Notes under the pieces: generated by a model
The model's database searches: none
What the model saw: only the letters and a program-made list of their open reading frames with translations
Told to the model about the DNA's origin: nothing
Shown: in pieces, positions 1 to 9,477 of the stretch
Layout: each line of letters starts with the position of its first letter
Numbering within the stretch: position 1 is the stretch's first letter
DNA from: Variovorax sp. RA8
GTDB lineage: Bacteria; Pseudomonadota; Gammaproteobacteria; Burkholderiales; Burkholderiaceae_C
Length of the DNA stretch: 64,000 nucleotides
Assembly: GCF_901827175.1 (NCBI RefSeq)
Contig: NZ_LR594662.1
Location: forward strand, 2,914,001-2,978,000
Reading direction: 5' to 3'
Translations under genes and position numbers: made by a program

Positions 1-1
1 C

Positions 2-2242
2 GAAACCGGTGAAATCGCCCGCCAGGCCAGCGGCGCTGTCCTGGTCGACATCGAGGGCACCGTGGTGCTGGCGACGGTGGTCGCCTCCAAGTCCGCCAAG
101 CCCGGCCAGGACTTCTTCCCGCTGACCGTCGACTACATCGAGAAGACCTACGCAGCGGGCAAGATCCCCGGCAGCTTCTTCAAGCGCGAAGCCAAGCCGA
201 GCGAACTGGAAACCCTGACCTCGCGCCTGATCGACCGCCCGATCCGTCCGCTGTTCCCCGAGGGCTTCCTGAACGAGGTGCATGTGGTGATCCACACGCT
301 CTCGCTCAATCCTGAAGTCGATGCCGACATCGCCGCGATGATCGGCGTGAGCGCCGCGCTCTCGATCTCCGGCATTCCCTTCAACGGCCCGATCGGTGCT
401 GCGCGCGTGGGTTACGTCAACGGCCAGTACGTGCTGAATCCGGGCCAGACCGCCCGCAAGGAATCGCAGATGGACCTGGTCGTGGCCGGCACCGAAGCGG
501 CCGTGCTGATGGTCGAGTCCGAAGCGCTGCAACTGAGCGAGGAAATCATGCTCGGCGGCGTGGTGTTCGGTCACGAGCAGGCCGGCGTTGCGATCAACGC
601 GATCCATGAACTCGTGCGTGAAGCCGGCAAGCCCGTCTGGGACTGGCAGCCGGCGGCCGAGGACGAAGCCTTCGTCGCCAAGATCAAGGGCCTGGCGGAG
701 GAAAAGCTGCGCGCCGCCTACCAGATCCGCAGCAAGCAGGCCCGCACGCAGGCCCTGCGCGAGGCCAACGCGAGCGTGATGGAGTCGCTCAAGGAAAGCG
801 GCGAGGCTTTCGACGCGGGCAAGGTCAGCGACCTGCTGTTCGCCATCGAATCGAAGATCGTGCGCGGCCAGATCCTATCGGGCGAGCCGCGCATCGACGG
901 CCGCGACACCCGCACCGTGCGCCCCATCGAGATCCGCAACGGCGTGCTGCCCCGCACCCATGGCTCGGCGCTGTTCACGCGCGGCGAGACGCAGGCGCTC
1001 GTCGTCACGACCCTGGGTACCGAGCGTGACGCGCAGCGCATCGACGCATTGGCTGGCGAGTACGAGGACCGTTTCCTGTTCCACTACAACATGCCTCCCT
1101 TCGCCACCGGTGAAGTGGGCCGCATGGGCTCGACCAAGCGTCGCGAAGTCGGCCATGGCCGCCTCGCAAAGCGCGCCCTCGTAGCCTGCCTGCCGACCAA
1201 GGAAGAGTTCCCCTACACGATCCGCGTGGTGTCCGAGATCACCGAGTCGAACGGCTCCTCGTCGATGGCCTCGGTCTGCGGCGGCTGCCTTTCGATGATG
1301 GATGCCGGCGTGCCGATGAAGGCGCATGTGGCCGGCATCGCCATGGGCCTGATCAAGGAAGACAACCGCTTTGCGGTGCTGACCGACATCCTGGGCGACG
1401 AGGATCACCTGGGCGACATGGACTTCAAGGTGGCCGGCACGACCAACGGCATCACCGCGCTGCAAATGGACATCAAGATCCAGGGCATCACCAAGGAAAT
1501 CATGCAGGTCGCCCTGGCCCAGGCCAAGGAAGCACGCATGCACATCCTGGGCAAGATGCAGGAAGCGATGGGCGAGGCCAAGGCCGAGGTGTCCAGCTTC
1601 GCGCCGCGCCTGTTCACGATGAAGATCAACCCCGAGAAGATCCGCGACGTGATCGGCAAGGGCGGCTCCGTGATCCGTGCGCTGACCGAGGAAACCGGCA
1701 CCCAGATCAACATCGACGAGGACGGCACCATCACCATCGCCTCCACCGATCCGGCCAAGGCCGAGGAGGCCAAGAAGCGCATCGAGCAGATCACGGCGGA
1801 AGTCGAGATCGGCAGGATCTACGAAGGCCCGGTCACCAAGATCCTGGACTTCGGCGCGCTGGTCAACCTGCTCCCCGGCAAGGACGGCCTGCTGCACATC
1901 AGCCAGATCGCCCACGAGCGGGTGGAGAAGGTGACCGACTACCTCAGCGAAGGTCAGATCGTGAAGGTCAAGGTGCTGGAAACGGACGACAAGGGTCGCG
2001 TCAAGCTGTCAATGAAGGCGCTGGCCGAGCGTCCGGCCGGCATGGAGTCCAGCGAGCGTCCGCCGCGCGAGGAGCGCGGCGAGCGGCGCGAGCGGGGTGA
2101 GCGGGGTGAGCGCGGCGATCGTCCGCCTCGCGGCGAGCGCGCACCGCGTATGGACAGCGGCGAGCCGGCGGGCGAGCAGGCCGTGGCCGTCGAGCATGAC
2201 TCGCGTCCGCAAGAGCCCACCGGCGGGGACCGCCAGTTTTGA
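2..2242 (+). CDS. pnp: Polyribonucleotide nucleotidyltransferase (PNPase), 5' end cut by window
   Basis: PNPase degrades RNA phosphorolytically from the 3' end in the cytoplasm and is a degradosome component. The reading frame is open from base 2; by comparison with E. coli Pnp about the first 18 residues lie outside the window, so the first in-window start codon is not the real start. Visible in order are the first RNase PH domain ([30 protein letters not shown]), a second RNase PH domain around 900-1600, a KH domain with [11 protein letters not shown] near 1650, and an S1 domain ([17 protein letters not shown]) near 1850. The C-terminus carries a basic Arg/Gly/Glu tail of GER and GDR units (about 2060-2150), longer than in E. 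coli, probably an RNA- or protein-binding appendix. A quinone oxidoreductase gene follows 78 nt downstream. Confidence 0.98.
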   Translation, partial: ETGEIARQASGAVLVDIEGTVVLATVVASKSAKPGQDFFPLTVDYIEKTYAAGKIPGSFFKREAKPSELETLTSRLIDRPIRPLFPEGFLNEVHVVIHTLSLNPEVDADIAAMIGVSAALSISGIPFNGPIGAARVGYVNGQYVLNPGQTARKESQMDLVVAGTEAAVLMVESEALQLSEEIMLGGVVFGHEQAGVAINAIHELVREAGKPVWDWQPAAEDEAFVAKIKGLAEEKLRAAYQIRSKQARTQALREANASVMESLKESGEAFDAGKVSDLLFAIESKIVRGQILSGEPRIDGRDTRTVRPIEIRNGVLPRTHGSALFTRGETQALVVTTLGTERDAQRIDALAGEYEDRFLFHYNMPPFATGEVGRMGSTKRREVGHGRLAKRALVACLPTKEEFPYTIRVVSEITESNGSSSMASVCGGCLSMMDAGVPMKAHVAGIAMGLIKEDNRFAVLTDILGDEDHLGDMDFKVAGTTNGITALQMDIKIQGITKEIMQVALAQAKEARMHILGKMQEAMGEAKAEVSSFAPRLFTMKINPEKIRDVIGKGGSVIRALTEETGTQINIDEDGTITIASTDPAKAEEAKKRIEQITAEVEIGRIYEGPVTKILDFGALVNLLPGKDGLLHISQIAHERVEKVTDYLSEGQIVKVKVLETDDKGRVKLSMKALAERPAGMESSERPPREERGERRERGERGERGDRPPRGERAPRMDSGEPAGEQAVAVEHDSRPQEPTGGDRQF

Positions 2243-2320
2243 AAGGCGAGGGCGGTGACGTTGTTGCCGTCGTTCCATCCTGCGCCCGCCCTCGATGGCG
2301 GGCGTTCAGCCGAGAAAAGC

Positions 2321-3319
2321 ATGAAAGCCATTGAAATCACTTCCTTCGGCGCACCCGAGGTGCTGCGCTTGGCCGAGCGGCCTGTGCCGGCCACCGGCGC
2401 GGGCGAACTGCTGATCCGCGTGGCCGCCAGCGGCGTGAACCGGCCCGACGTGCTGCAGCGCACCGGCAACTATCCGGTGCCGCCGGGTGCCTCGGATCTT
2501 CCCGGCCTCGAGGTCGCTGGCGAGATCGTTTCGGGCGATGCCGCGGCCATGAAGGAGGCCGGCTTCGCGGTCGGCGACCGCGTGTGTGCGCTGGTTGCGG
2601 GCGGCGGCTACGCCGAGCTCTGCGTGGCGCCGGTGGCCCAGTGCCTGCCGGTGCCCAAGGGCTGGAGCGATGTCGAGGCGGCCTCGCTGCCCGAGACCTT
2701 CTTCACCGTCTGGAGCAACGTGTTCGACCGCGGCCGCCTGCAGAAAGGCGAGACCCTGCTGATCCAGGGCGGCACCAGCGGCATCGGCGTGACCGCGATC
2801 CAGCTCGGCAAGGCCTTCGGCGCCACCGTGATCGCAACTGCGGGCAGCGACGAGAAGTGCGAAGCCTGCAGAAAGCTCGGCGCCGACCATGCGATCAACT
2901 ACAAGACGGCTGACTTCGCCGAGGAGGCCAAGCGCCTGACCGGCGGAAAGGGCGTCGACGTGATTCTCGACATGGTGGCGGGTGCCTACGTGCCGCGTGA
3001 GATCGAATGCCTGGCCGAGGACGGCCGGCTGGTGATCATCGCGGTGCAGGGCGGCACCAAGAGCGAATTCAACGCGGGCCTCGTGCTGCGCCGGCGGCTG
3101 ACCATCACCGGTTCGACTCTGCGGCCGCGGCCGGTTGCGTTCAAGGGCGCGATCGCCAAATCCTTGCGCGAGAAGGTGTGGCCGCTGCTCGAGCGGGGCG
3201 CCGTCAAACCCGTGATCCATAGCGTCTTTGCGGCGCAGGGCGAGCCCAGCGGCGCCGCCCAGGCCCATGTGCTGATGGAATCGAACCAGCACATCGGCAA
3301 GATCGTGCTGACCTGGTGA
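2321..3319 (+). CDS. NAD(P)H quinone oxidoreductase, zinc-independent MDR family (PIG3-like)
   Basis: A 332-residue medium-chain dehydrogenase/reductase of the quinone oxidoreductase branch, expected to reduce quinones or related electrophiles with NADPH in the cytoplasm. The N-terminal GroES-like domain has [15 protein letters not shown]; the Rossmann nucleotide loop GGTSGIG is at residues 150-156. The pattern of cysteine and histidine zinc ligands of alcohol dehydrogenases is absent. The open frame extends upstream to 2255, but the ATG at 2321 aligns with the family start ([10 protein letters not shown]) and is preceded by a purine-rich stretch. The gene lies between pnp and tpiA; its stop codon ends 14 nt before the preferred tpiA start, so the two are probably cotranscribed. 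The exact substrate is unknown. Confidence 0.9.
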   Translation: MKAIEITSFGAPEVLRLAERPVPATGAGELLIRVAASGVNRPDVLQRTGNYPVPPGASDLPGLEVAGEIVSGDAAAMKEAGFAVGDRVCALVAGGGYAELCVAPVAQCLPVPKGWSDVEAASLPETFFTVWSNVFDRGRLQKGETLLIQGGTSGIGVTAIQLGKAFGATVIATAGSDEKCEACRKLGADHAINYKTADFAEEAKRLTGGKGVDVILDMVAGAYVPREIECLAEDGRLVIIAVQGGTKSEFNAGLVLRRRLTITGSTLRPRPVAFKGAIAKSLREKVWPLLERGAVKPVIHSVFAAQGEPSGAAQAHVLMESNQHIGKIVLTW

Positions 3320-3333
3320 ACGACGACAAAGAC

Positions 3334-4086
3334 ATGACGACGAAAAAGAAGCTCATCGCCGGCAATTGGAAGATGAACGGCAGCCTGGCTGCCAACGAAG
3401 TGCTGGCGAAAGCCCTTCTACAGGGCGTAGGCGCGCCGGCCTGCGAGGTTGCGGTGTGCGTTCCGGCGCCTTACCTGGCGCAGATGCAGGCGCTGCTGGC
3501 CGGCTCGCCGATCGCACTCGGCGCGCAGGACCTGTCGGCCCAGCCGCAGGGCGCGTTCACCGGCGAGCAATCCGCCGCGATGCTGAAGGATTTCGGCGTG
3601 CGCTACGCAATCGTGGGTCATTCGGAACGCCGCCAGTACCATGGCGAGACGGATGAAGGGGTGGCGGCGAAGGCCGCCGCCGCGCTTGCCAACGGCATCA
3701 CGCCCATCGTGTGCGTCGGTGAGACGCTGGCGCAGCGCGAGGCGGGGCATACCGAGGAGGTGGTCAAGCGCCAGCTCGCGGCGGTCATCCATGTCAATGG
3801 CCATTGCATCAGCGAGATCGTGGTGGCCTACGAGCCGGTATGGGCCATCGGCACGGGCAAGACCGCGACGCCCGAGCAGGCGCAGTCGGTGCACGCGCTG
3901 TTGCGTGCGCAACTGCACCATGCAGCGAACGAACATGCGGCGGGCATTCGCATCCTGTACGGCGGCAGCATGAACGCCGCCAACGCGGCCGAGCTGCTGG
4001 CCCAGCCCGACATCGACGGCGGCCTGATCGGCGGCGCTTCGCTCAAGGCCCCCGACTTTCTGCAGATCATTGCTGCGGCACGCTGA
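3334..4086 (+). CDS. tpiA: Triose-phosphate isomerase
   Basis: Interconverts dihydroxyacetone phosphate and glyceraldehyde 3-phosphate in glycolysis and gluconeogenesis. The 250-residue protein has the usual family length and all catalytic residues: Asn11 and Lys13 in GNWKMNG, His96 in GHSERR, Glu167 in [12 protein letters not shown], followed by the phosphate-binding elements YGGSMN and [14 protein letters not shown] at 3316 is in frame and overlaps the upstream stop codon, but ATG 3334 ([14 protein letters not shown]) fits the family N-terminus better and is preferred. secG follows 39 nt downstream, a common arrangement in proteobacteria. Confidence 0.97.
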   Translation: MTTKKKLIAGNWKMNGSLAANEVLAKALLQGVGAPACEVAVCVPAPYLAQMQALLAGSPIALGAQDLSAQPQGAFTGEQSAAMLKDFGVRYAIVGHSERRQYHGETDEGVAAKAAAALANGITPIVCVGETLAQREAGHTEEVVKRQLAAVIHVNGHCISEIVVAYEPVWAIGTGKTATPEQAQSVHALLRAQLHHAANEHAAGIRILYGGSMNAANAAELLAQPDIDGGLIGGASLKAPDFLQIIAAAR

Positions 4087-4125
4087 ACACTGCGCAGCCG
4101 CGAACGAATTTAGGAGTTAGAACGA

Positions 4126-4548
4126 ATGAACGTGGTCCTCAACATCCTCGTGGGCGTGCAGATGCTCGCAGCGCTCGCGATGATCGGGCTGATCCTGATC
4201 CAGCACGGCAAGGGCGCCGACATGGGTGCCGCCTTCGGCAGCGGCAGCGCGGGCAGCCTGTTCGGTGCGAGTGGCAGCGCGAACTTCCTTTCGCGCACCA
4301 CCGGTGTGCTGGCCGCGGTCTTCTTCGCCTGCACCCTCCTGCTGGCCTACTTCAGCCATGCGCGTCCCACCGGCGGCGGCAGCCTGCTCGAGCGGGCCGC
4401 GATCGGCACGGCGGCGCCCGCACCTGCGCCGGCCGCATCGGGACCGGCCTCACAGATTCCTTCGGGCAACGCGCCTGTCGCACCGCCCGCGGGTGCACCT
4501 GCACCGGCCGCGCCGGCTTCGGGCGCTGCACAGATCCCGACCAAGTAA
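4126..4548 (+). CDS. secG: Preprotein translocase subunit SecG
   Basis: SecG is the accessory membrane subunit of the SecYEG channel. The 140-residue protein has two hydrophobic segments (about residues 3-22 and 52-75) separated by the conserved cytoplasmic loop with IQHGKGADMGAAFG and SLFGASGSANFL, which is diagnostic for SecG. The C-terminal 50 residues are an alanine/proline-rich low-complexity tail, typical of burkholderial SecG and probably without fold. A Shine-Dalgarno-like TAGGAGTT precedes the ATG. The position between tpiA and tRNA-Leu matches many proteobacteria. Confidence 0.95.
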   Translation: MNVVLNILVGVQMLAALAMIGLILIQHGKGADMGAAFGSGSAGSLFGASGSANFLSRTTGVLAAVFFACTLLLAYFSHARPTGGGSLLERAAIGTAAPAPAPAASGPASQIPSGNAPVAPPAGAPAPAAPASGAAQIPTK

Positions 4549-4706
4549 GCCGGCGCCCTTTGGAACCGCAGTGATCGCGACTGGAAGTTCCTCGTCGTTT
4601 CAGTGCGTCGCTAAAAGAAAACGGCCCCGTTTCAGGGTAAACTCTAAAGCTGTCCGGAAAGCCAAAACCTCACAGGTTCCTCATGCCATCCGGACATGCA
4701 AACACC

Positions 4707-4791
4707 GCCGTCGTGGTGAAATTGGTAGACACGCTATCTTGAGGGGGTAGTGGCGAAAGCTGTGCGAGTTCGAGTCTCGCCGACGGCACCA
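4707..4791 (+). tRNA. tRNA-Leu (anticodon GAG)
   Basis: An 85-nt class II tRNA. The acceptor stem pairs 4707-4713 (GCCGTCG) with 4781-4787 (CGACGGC), followed by discriminator A and an encoded CCA at 4789-4791. The anticodon arm is 4734-4738 paired with 4746-4750 around a loop with GAG at 4741-4743. The long variable region and the T-arm GTTCGAGTC are present. It lies between secG and nuoA; a perfect hairpin begins 5 nt after its CCA end. Confidence 0.97.
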
Positions 4792-4796
4792 AATCT

Positions 4797-4828
4797 CGCC
4801 GGCAGGAAGCTTCATCTTCCTGCCGGCG
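4797..4828 (+). terminator. Perfect hairpin between tRNA-Leu and nuoA (terminator, attenuator or processing structure)
   Basis: Two 13-nt arms (4797-4809 and 4816-4828) are exact reverse complements around a 6-nt CTTCAT loop. The stem is GC-rich but is not followed by a T-run, so it is not a textbook intrinsic terminator. It starts 5 nt after the tRNA CCA end and ends 20 nt before the nuoA ATG. It could protect the tRNA 3' trailer or stabilise the 5' end of the nuo mRNA. The structure is read directly; the role is inferred. Confidence 0.6.
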
Positions 4829-4848
4829 TTAAGCGGTAAAAGACCCCG

Positions 4849-5208
4849 ATGAACCTCGATTCCTACCTCCCCGTCCTGTTGTTCATCCTGGTCGGTGTCG
4901 GTGTCGGCGTAGCGCCTCAGGTTCTCGGTTACATCCTCGGCCCCAACCGGCCAGACGCGCAAAAGAATTCGCCCTACGAATGCGGCTTCGAGGCCTTCGA
5001 AGACGCGCGCATGAAGTTCGACGTGCGCTATTACCTGGTGGCGATTCTCTTCATCCTTTTCGACCTCGAAATCGCCTTTCTCTTCCCGTGGGCGATCGCG
5101 CTCAAGCAGATCGGTCCGGTCGGCTTCTGGGCCATGATGATTTTTCTCGCCATCCTCGTCGTGGGCTTCGTCTACGAATGGAAAAAGGGTGCGCTCGATT
5201 GGGAATGA
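4849..5208 (+). CDS. nuoA: NADH-quinone oxidoreductase subunit A
   Basis: Small membrane subunit of respiratory complex I (ND3 homologue), part of the junction between peripheral arm and proton-pumping arm. The 119-residue protein has three hydrophobic segments and the conserved ND3 loop [20 protein letters not shown] followed by the [12 protein letters not shown] helix. First gene of a complete nuoA-N cluster; nuoB follows 12 nt downstream. Confidence 0.97.
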   Translation: MNLDSYLPVLLFILVGVGVGVAPQVLGYILGPNRPDAQKNSPYECGFEAFEDARMKFDVRYYLVAILFILFDLEIAFLFPWAIALKQIGPVGFWAMMIFLAILVVGFVYEWKKGALDWE

Positions 5209-5220
5209 CAAGGAACCACG

Positions 5221-5700
5221 ATGGCCATTGAAGGCGTCATGAAAGAAGGCTTCGTCACCACGACCTATGACTCGGTCGTGAACTGGGCCAAGACGGGATC
5301 GCTCTGGCCGATGACCTTCGGCCTCGCCTGCTGCGCGGTTGAGATGATGCACGCGGGCGCCGCCCGCTACGACATCGACCGCTTCGGCATGCTGTTCCGT
5401 CCGAGCCCGCGCCAGTCCGATCTGATGATCGTGGCCGGCACGTTGTGCAACAAGATGGCGCCGGCCCTGCGCAAGGTCTACGACCAGATGCCCGAGCCGC
5501 GCTGGGTGCTCTCGATGGGCTCGTGCGCCAACGGCGGCGGCTACTACCACTACAGCTACTCGGTCGTGCGCGGCTGCGATCGCATCGTGCCGGTCGACGT
5601 CTATGTGCCGGGCTGCCCGCCCACCGCAGAGGCGCTGCTGTACGGGATCATCCAGCTGCAGCAGAAGATTCGCCGTACCAACACGATCGCGCGAGCCTGA
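5221..5700 (+). CDS. nuoB: NADH-quinone oxidoreductase subunit B
   Basis: Carries the terminal iron-sulfur cluster N2 that passes electrons to quinone in complex I. The 159-residue protein has the N2 ligands: tandem Cys37-Cys38 in [10 protein letters not shown], Cys102 in [12 protein letters not shown] and Cys132 in [11 protein letters not shown]. It is a peripheral subunit at the membrane interface and contacts NuoD. The gene is 12 nt downstream of nuoA and 13 nt upstream of nuoC, consistent with one operon. Confidence 0.98.
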   Translation: MAIEGVMKEGFVTTTYDSVVNWAKTGSLWPMTFGLACCAVEMMHAGAARYDIDRFGMLFRPSPRQSDLMIVAGTLCNKMAPALRKVYDQMPEPRWVLSMGSCANGGGYYHYSYSVVRGCDRIVPVDVYVPGCPPTAEALLYGIIQLQQKIRRTNTIARA

Positions 5701-5713
5701 GAAGCGAGAGACG

Positions 5714-6322
5714 ATGACCGACTTTGCGATTTCTCCCGAGGCACTGCACGCCCAGATCTCCGAGACGCTCGGCAACAAAGCCAAGAGCGTGACCGTCGCG
5801 CTTGGCGAAGTGACAGCGGTGGTTCCTGCTGCCGACTACCTCGAGGCCGCGCGGCTGTTGCGCGATGCACCCGGCTGCAAGTTCGAGCAGCTGATCGATC
5901 TCTGCGGCATGGACTATTCCGACTACCGCGAAGGCGAGTGGGAAGGCGAGCGCTTCTGCGTGGTCTCCCATCTGCTGTCCGTGAGCCTGAACCAGCGCGT
6001 GCGTCTCAAGGTCTTCGTGCCCAACGAGGACCTGCCGGTGGTCGACTCCCTGACCGGCATCTGGAGTGCCGCGACCTGGTTCGAGCGCGAAGCCTTCGAC
6101 CTCTACGGCATCGTTTTCGAGGGTCACGACGACCTGCGCCGCATCCTGACCGACTACGGCTTCATCGGCCATCCCTTCCGCAAGGACTTCCCGGTCTCCG
6201 GCCACGTCGAGATGCGCTACGACGCGGAGCAGAAGCGCGTGATTTACCAGCCGGTCTCGATCGAGCCGCGCGAGATCACCCCGCGCGTGATTCGCGAAGA
6301 CAACTACGGCGGATTGCACTGA
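5714..6322 (+). CDS. nuoC: NADH-quinone oxidoreductase subunit C
   Basis: The 30-kDa-type subunit of the complex I connecting module, separate from NuoD here (fused in E. coli). The 202-residue protein ends with the family signature around [22 protein letters not shown] and GHPFRKDFP. The open frame extends upstream inside nuoB, but ATG 5714 ([12 protein letters not shown]), preceded by the purine-rich GAAGCGAGAG, is the natural start. nuoD starts 7 nt after the stop codon. Confidence 0.96.
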   Translation: MTDFAISPEALHAQISETLGNKAKSVTVALGEVTAVVPAADYLEAARLLRDAPGCKFEQLIDLCGMDYSDYREGEWEGERFCVVSHLLSVSLNQRVRLKVFVPNEDLPVVDSLTGIWSAATWFEREAFDLYGIVFEGHDDLRRILTDYGFIGHPFRKDFPVSGHVEMRYDAEQKRVIYQPVSIEPREITPRVIREDNYGGLH

Positions 6323-6329
6323 AACCGAT

Positions 6330-7583
6330 ATGGCCGACATCAAGAACTACACGCTCAACTTCGGACCCCAGCACCCCGCGGCGCACGGCGTGTTGCGCCT
6401 GGTGCTCGAGCTCGACGGCGAGGTGATCCAGCGCGCCGATCCCCACATCGGGCTGCTGCACCGCGCGACCGAGAAGCTCGCCGAGACTCGCACCTACATC
6501 CAGTCGCTGCCCTACATGGACCGGCTGGACTATGTCTCGATGATGAGCAACGAGCACGCCTACTGCCTTGCCATCGAGCGGATGCTGGGCCTCGAGGTGC
6601 CGCTGCGCGCGCAGTACATCCGCGTCATGTTTGCCGAGATCACCCGCCTGCTGAACCACTTGTTGTGGCTGGGGGCGCATGGCCTGGACTGCGGTGCGAT
6701 GAACATGCTCATCTACTGCTTCCGCGAGCGCGAGGACCTGTTCGACCTGTACGAGGCGGTGTCCGGTGCTCGCATGCACGCGGCCTACTTCCGCCCGGGC
6801 GGCGTCTATCGCGACCTGCCGGACGCGATGCCGCAATACAAGGTCAGCAAGATCAAGAATGCAAAGGCAATCGAGAAGCTCAACGAGAACCGCCAGGGTT
6901 CGATGCTTGATTTCGTCGACGACTTCTGCAGGCGCTTCCCCCAGATGGTCGACGAGTACGAGACGCTGCTCACCGACAACCGCATCTGGAAGCAGCGCAC
7001 CGTCGGCATCGGCGTGGTCACGCCCGAGCGCGCGCTCAACCTGGGCTTCACCGGCCCGATGCTGCGCGGCTCCGGCGTCGAATGGGATCTGCGCAAGAAG
7101 CAGCCCTACGACGTCTACGACAAGATGCAATTCGACGTGCCGGTCGGCAAGACCGGCGACTGCTACGACCGCTACCTGGTGCGCGTCGAGGAGATGCGCC
7201 AGGCCAACCGGATCATCCAGCAGTGTTCGGCCTGGCTGCGTACCAACCCCGGCCCGGTGATCACCGACAACCACAAGGTGGCAGCCCCCGCCCGCGAATC
7301 GATGAAGGCGAACATGGAGGAGCTGATCCACCATTTCAAGCTCTTCACCGAAGGTTTCCACGTGCCCGAGGGCGAGGCCTATGCGGCCGTCGAGCACCCC
7401 AAGGGCGAGTTCGGCATCTATCTTGTCAGTGATGGCGCCAACAAGCCCTACCGCCTGAAGATCCGTGCGCCCGGCTTCCCGCATCTGGCAGCGCTCGACG
7501 AGATGTCGCGCGGCCACATGATCGCCGATGCGGTCGCGGTGATCGGCACCATGGACATCGTCTTCGGCGAGATCGACAGGTGA
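6330..7583 (+). CDS. nuoD: NADH-quinone oxidoreductase subunit D
   Basis: The 49-kDa subunit of complex I, related to the large subunit of NiFe hydrogenases, forming most of the quinone-binding cavity with NuoB. The 417-residue protein has usual length and signatures: [20 protein letters not shown] at the N-terminus, [12 protein letters not shown], and [16 protein letters not shown] in the centre. Its stop codon overlaps a possible GTG start of nuoE. Confidence 0.98.
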   Translation: MADIKNYTLNFGPQHPAAHGVLRLVLELDGEVIQRADPHIGLLHRATEKLAETRTYIQSLPYMDRLDYVSMMSNEHAYCLAIERMLGLEVPLRAQYIRVMFAEITRLLNHLLWLGAHGLDCGAMNMLIYCFREREDLFDLYEAVSGARMHAAYFRPGGVYRDLPDAMPQYKVSKIKNAKAIEKLNENRQGSMLDFVDDFCRRFPQMVDEYETLLTDNRIWKQRTVGIGVVTPERALNLGFTGPMLRGSGVEWDLRKKQPYDVYDKMQFDVPVGKTGDCYDRYLVRVEEMRQANRIIQQCSAWLRTNPGPVITDNHKVAAPARESMKANMEELIHHFKLFTEGFHVPEGEAYAAVEHPKGEFGIYLVSDGANKPYRLKIRAPGFPHLAALDEMSRGHMIADAVAVIGTMDIVFGEIDR

Positions 7584-7591
7584 GCGAACGA

Positions 7592-8122
7592 ATGACTTCC
7601 GACACCACCCACAGCACCCAGGCGCCGCTGTCTGACGCCACCCTGGCGCTTTTCGCGCGCGAGGTCGACAAGTACCCGCCGGCAGGCAAGCAGTCGGCCG
7701 TGATGGCCTTGCTCACGATCGTGCAGAAGGACGAGGGCTACGTCAGCGTGCAGCGCGAGCGCGAGATCGCCGCCTACCTCGGCATGGCGCCGATCGCGGT
7801 GCACGAGGTCACGACCTTCTACAACATGTACAACCAGCAGCCGGTGGGCAAGTTCAAGCTCAATGTCTGCACCAATCTGCCGTGCCAGCTGCGCGACGGC
7901 GCGGTTGCGCTCGCGCATCTCGAGAAGAAGCTGGGCATCCAGATGGGCGAGACCACCGCCGACGGCATGTTCACCCTGCAGCAGAGCGAGTGCCTCGGCG
8001 CCTGTGCCGATTCGCCCGTGATGCTCGTCAACGACCGCACCATGTGCAGCTTCATGAGCAACGAAAAGCTCGACCAGCTGGTCGACGGCCTGCGCGGCGC
8101 GAAGGCGGAGGGCGCGCAATGA
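7592..8122 (+). CDS. nuoE: NADH-quinone oxidoreductase subunit E (24 kDa, N1a cluster)
   Basis: Thioredoxin-fold subunit of the NADH-oxidising module. The [2Fe-2S] N1a ligands are visible as C-X4-C in VCTNLPCQL and C-X3-C in [15 protein letters not shown] at 7580 is in frame and overlaps the nuoD stop, but AGGTGAG at 7578-7584 is well spaced for ATG 7592 and favours that start, giving 176 residues. The 3' end overlaps nuoF by 4 nt. Confidence 0.96.
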   Translation: MTSDTTHSTQAPLSDATLALFAREVDKYPPAGKQSAVMALLTIVQKDEGYVSVQREREIAAYLGMAPIAVHEVTTFYNMYNQQPVGKFKLNVCTNLPCQLRDGAVALAHLEKKLGIQMGETTADGMFTLQQSECLGACADSPVMLVNDRTMCSFMSNEKLDQLVDGLRGAKAEGAQ

Positions 8123-9462
8123 TGACACCCGAGCAAGTGCTCTCGCAGTTCCAGGCGACCGGCGTCCAGACCTGCTTCCACGATCGCCACATCCAGCCCC
8201 AGATCTATGCCGGCCTCGATGGCACGAACTGGCGCCTGGCGGACTACGAAGCGCGCGGCGGCTATAAGGCGCTGCGCAAGATCCTCAGCGAGGGCCTTAC
8301 GCCCGAGCAGGTGATCGCCGAGGTCAAGGCCTCAGGCCTGCGCGGCCGCGGCGGCGCAGGCTTCCCGACCGGTCTGAAGTGGAGCTTCATGCCCCGCCAG
8401 TTTCCCGGGCAGAAGTACCTGGTCTGCAACTCGGACGAGGGCGAGCCCGGGACCTGCAAGGACCGCGACATCCTGCAGTTCAACCCGCACATCGTGATCG
8501 AGGGCATGGCCATCGCCGCTTACGCGATGGGCATCACCGTGGGCTACAACTACATCCACGGCGAGATCTTCCAGACCTACCAGCGTTTCGAAGAAGCGCT
8601 GGAAGAGGCGAGGGCGGCCGGCTTCCTGGGCGACAACATCCTGGGCAGCAGCTTCAGCTTCCAGCTGCATGCGTCGCACGGCTTCGGTGCCTACATCTGC
8701 GGCGAAGAGACGGCGCTGCTGGAGTCCCTCGAAGGCAAGAAGGGCCAGCCGCGCTTCAAGCCGCCGTTCCCGGCCAGCTTCGGCCTCTACGGCAAGCCGA
8801 CCACCATCAACAATACCGAGACCTTCGCGGCGGTGCCCTGGATCATCGTCAACGGCGGTCCGGCCTACCTCGAGTGCGGCAAGCCGAACAACGGCGGCAC
8901 CAAGATCTTCTCCGTCAGTGGTGACGTCGAGCTGCCCGGCAACTACGAAGTGCCGATGGGAACCCCCTTCTCCAAGCTCCTCGAGCTCGCGGGCGGCGTG
9001 CGCAAGGGCCGCCAGCTCAAGGCCGTGATCCCCGGCGGCTCGTCGGCGCCGGTGCTGCCGGCCTCGATCATGATGGAGTGCACGATGGACTACGACTCCA
9101 TCGCCAAGGCCGGCTCCATGCTGGGCTCGGGCGCGGTCATCGTGATGGACGACAGCCGCTCCATGGTCGAGTCCCTCAAGCGTCTCTCCTACTTCTACAT
9201 GCACGAGTCCTGCGGCCAGTGCACCCCCTGCCGCGAGGGCACGGGCTGGATGTGGCGCGTGGTGGACCGCATCCACAACGGCCATGGCAAGGCGAGCGAC
9301 ATGGACCTGCTGAACTCGGTCGCCGACAACATCCAGGGGCGCACCATCTGTGCGCTGGGCGACGCCGCCGCGATGCCGGTGCGGGCCATGATCAAGCATT
9401 TCCGGCACGAGTTCGAAGCCTTGATTCCCGGGTATGTGCCCACGGCACCGGTCAAGGCCTGA
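8119..9462 (+). CDS. nuoF: NADH-quinone oxidoreductase subunit F (FMN- and NADH-binding)
   Basis: The 51-kDa subunit, where NADH reduces FMN at the tip of complex I. Signatures are [13 protein letters not shown] (NADH/FMN glycine-rich loop), [16 protein letters not shown], and the N3 [4Fe-4S] motif [12 protein letters not shown] with a further Cys in [11 protein letters not shown]. Two consecutive ATG codons (8119 and 8122) are possible starts; 8119 overlaps the nuoE stop as ATGA and is chosen, giving 447 residues. nuoG follows 15 nt downstream. Confidence 0.97.
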   Translation: MMTPEQVLSQFQATGVQTCFHDRHIQPQIYAGLDGTNWRLADYEARGGYKALRKILSEGLTPEQVIAEVKASGLRGRGGAGFPTGLKWSFMPRQFPGQKYLVCNSDEGEPGTCKDRDILQFNPHIVIEGMAIAAYAMGITVGYNYIHGEIFQTYQRFEEALEEARAAGFLGDNILGSSFSFQLHASHGFGAYICGEETALLESLEGKKGQPRFKPPFPASFGLYGKPTTINNTETFAAVPWIIVNGGPAYLECGKPNNGGTKIFSVSGDVELPGNYEVPMGTPFSKLLELAGGVRKGRQLKAVIPGGSSAPVLPASIMMECTMDYDSIAKAGSMLGSGAVIVMDDSRSMVESLKRLSYFYMHESCGQCTPCREGTGWMWRVVDRIHNGHGKASDMDLLNSVADNIQGRTICALGDAAAMPVRAMIKHFRHEFEALIPGYVPTAPVKA

Positions 9463-9477
9463 GCGAGAAAACAAGAC

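Noticed and set aside
2085..2112. GAGCGGGGT direct repeats in pnp as a regulatory repeat or CRISPR-like array
   Set aside because: They are in-frame codons for the Arg/Gly/Glu tail; no regular spacers exist and no cas genes are near.
2321..3319. Possible duplication between the quinone oxidoreductases at 2.3 kb and 55.6 kb
   Set aside because: Both are MDR proteins, but their sequences are distant and no shared DNA blocks were seen.
4619..4632. AAACGG-CC-CCGTTT stem upstream of tRNA-Leu as secG terminator
   Set aside because: Only six pairs with a two-base loop, which is too tight for a stable stem, and no T-run.
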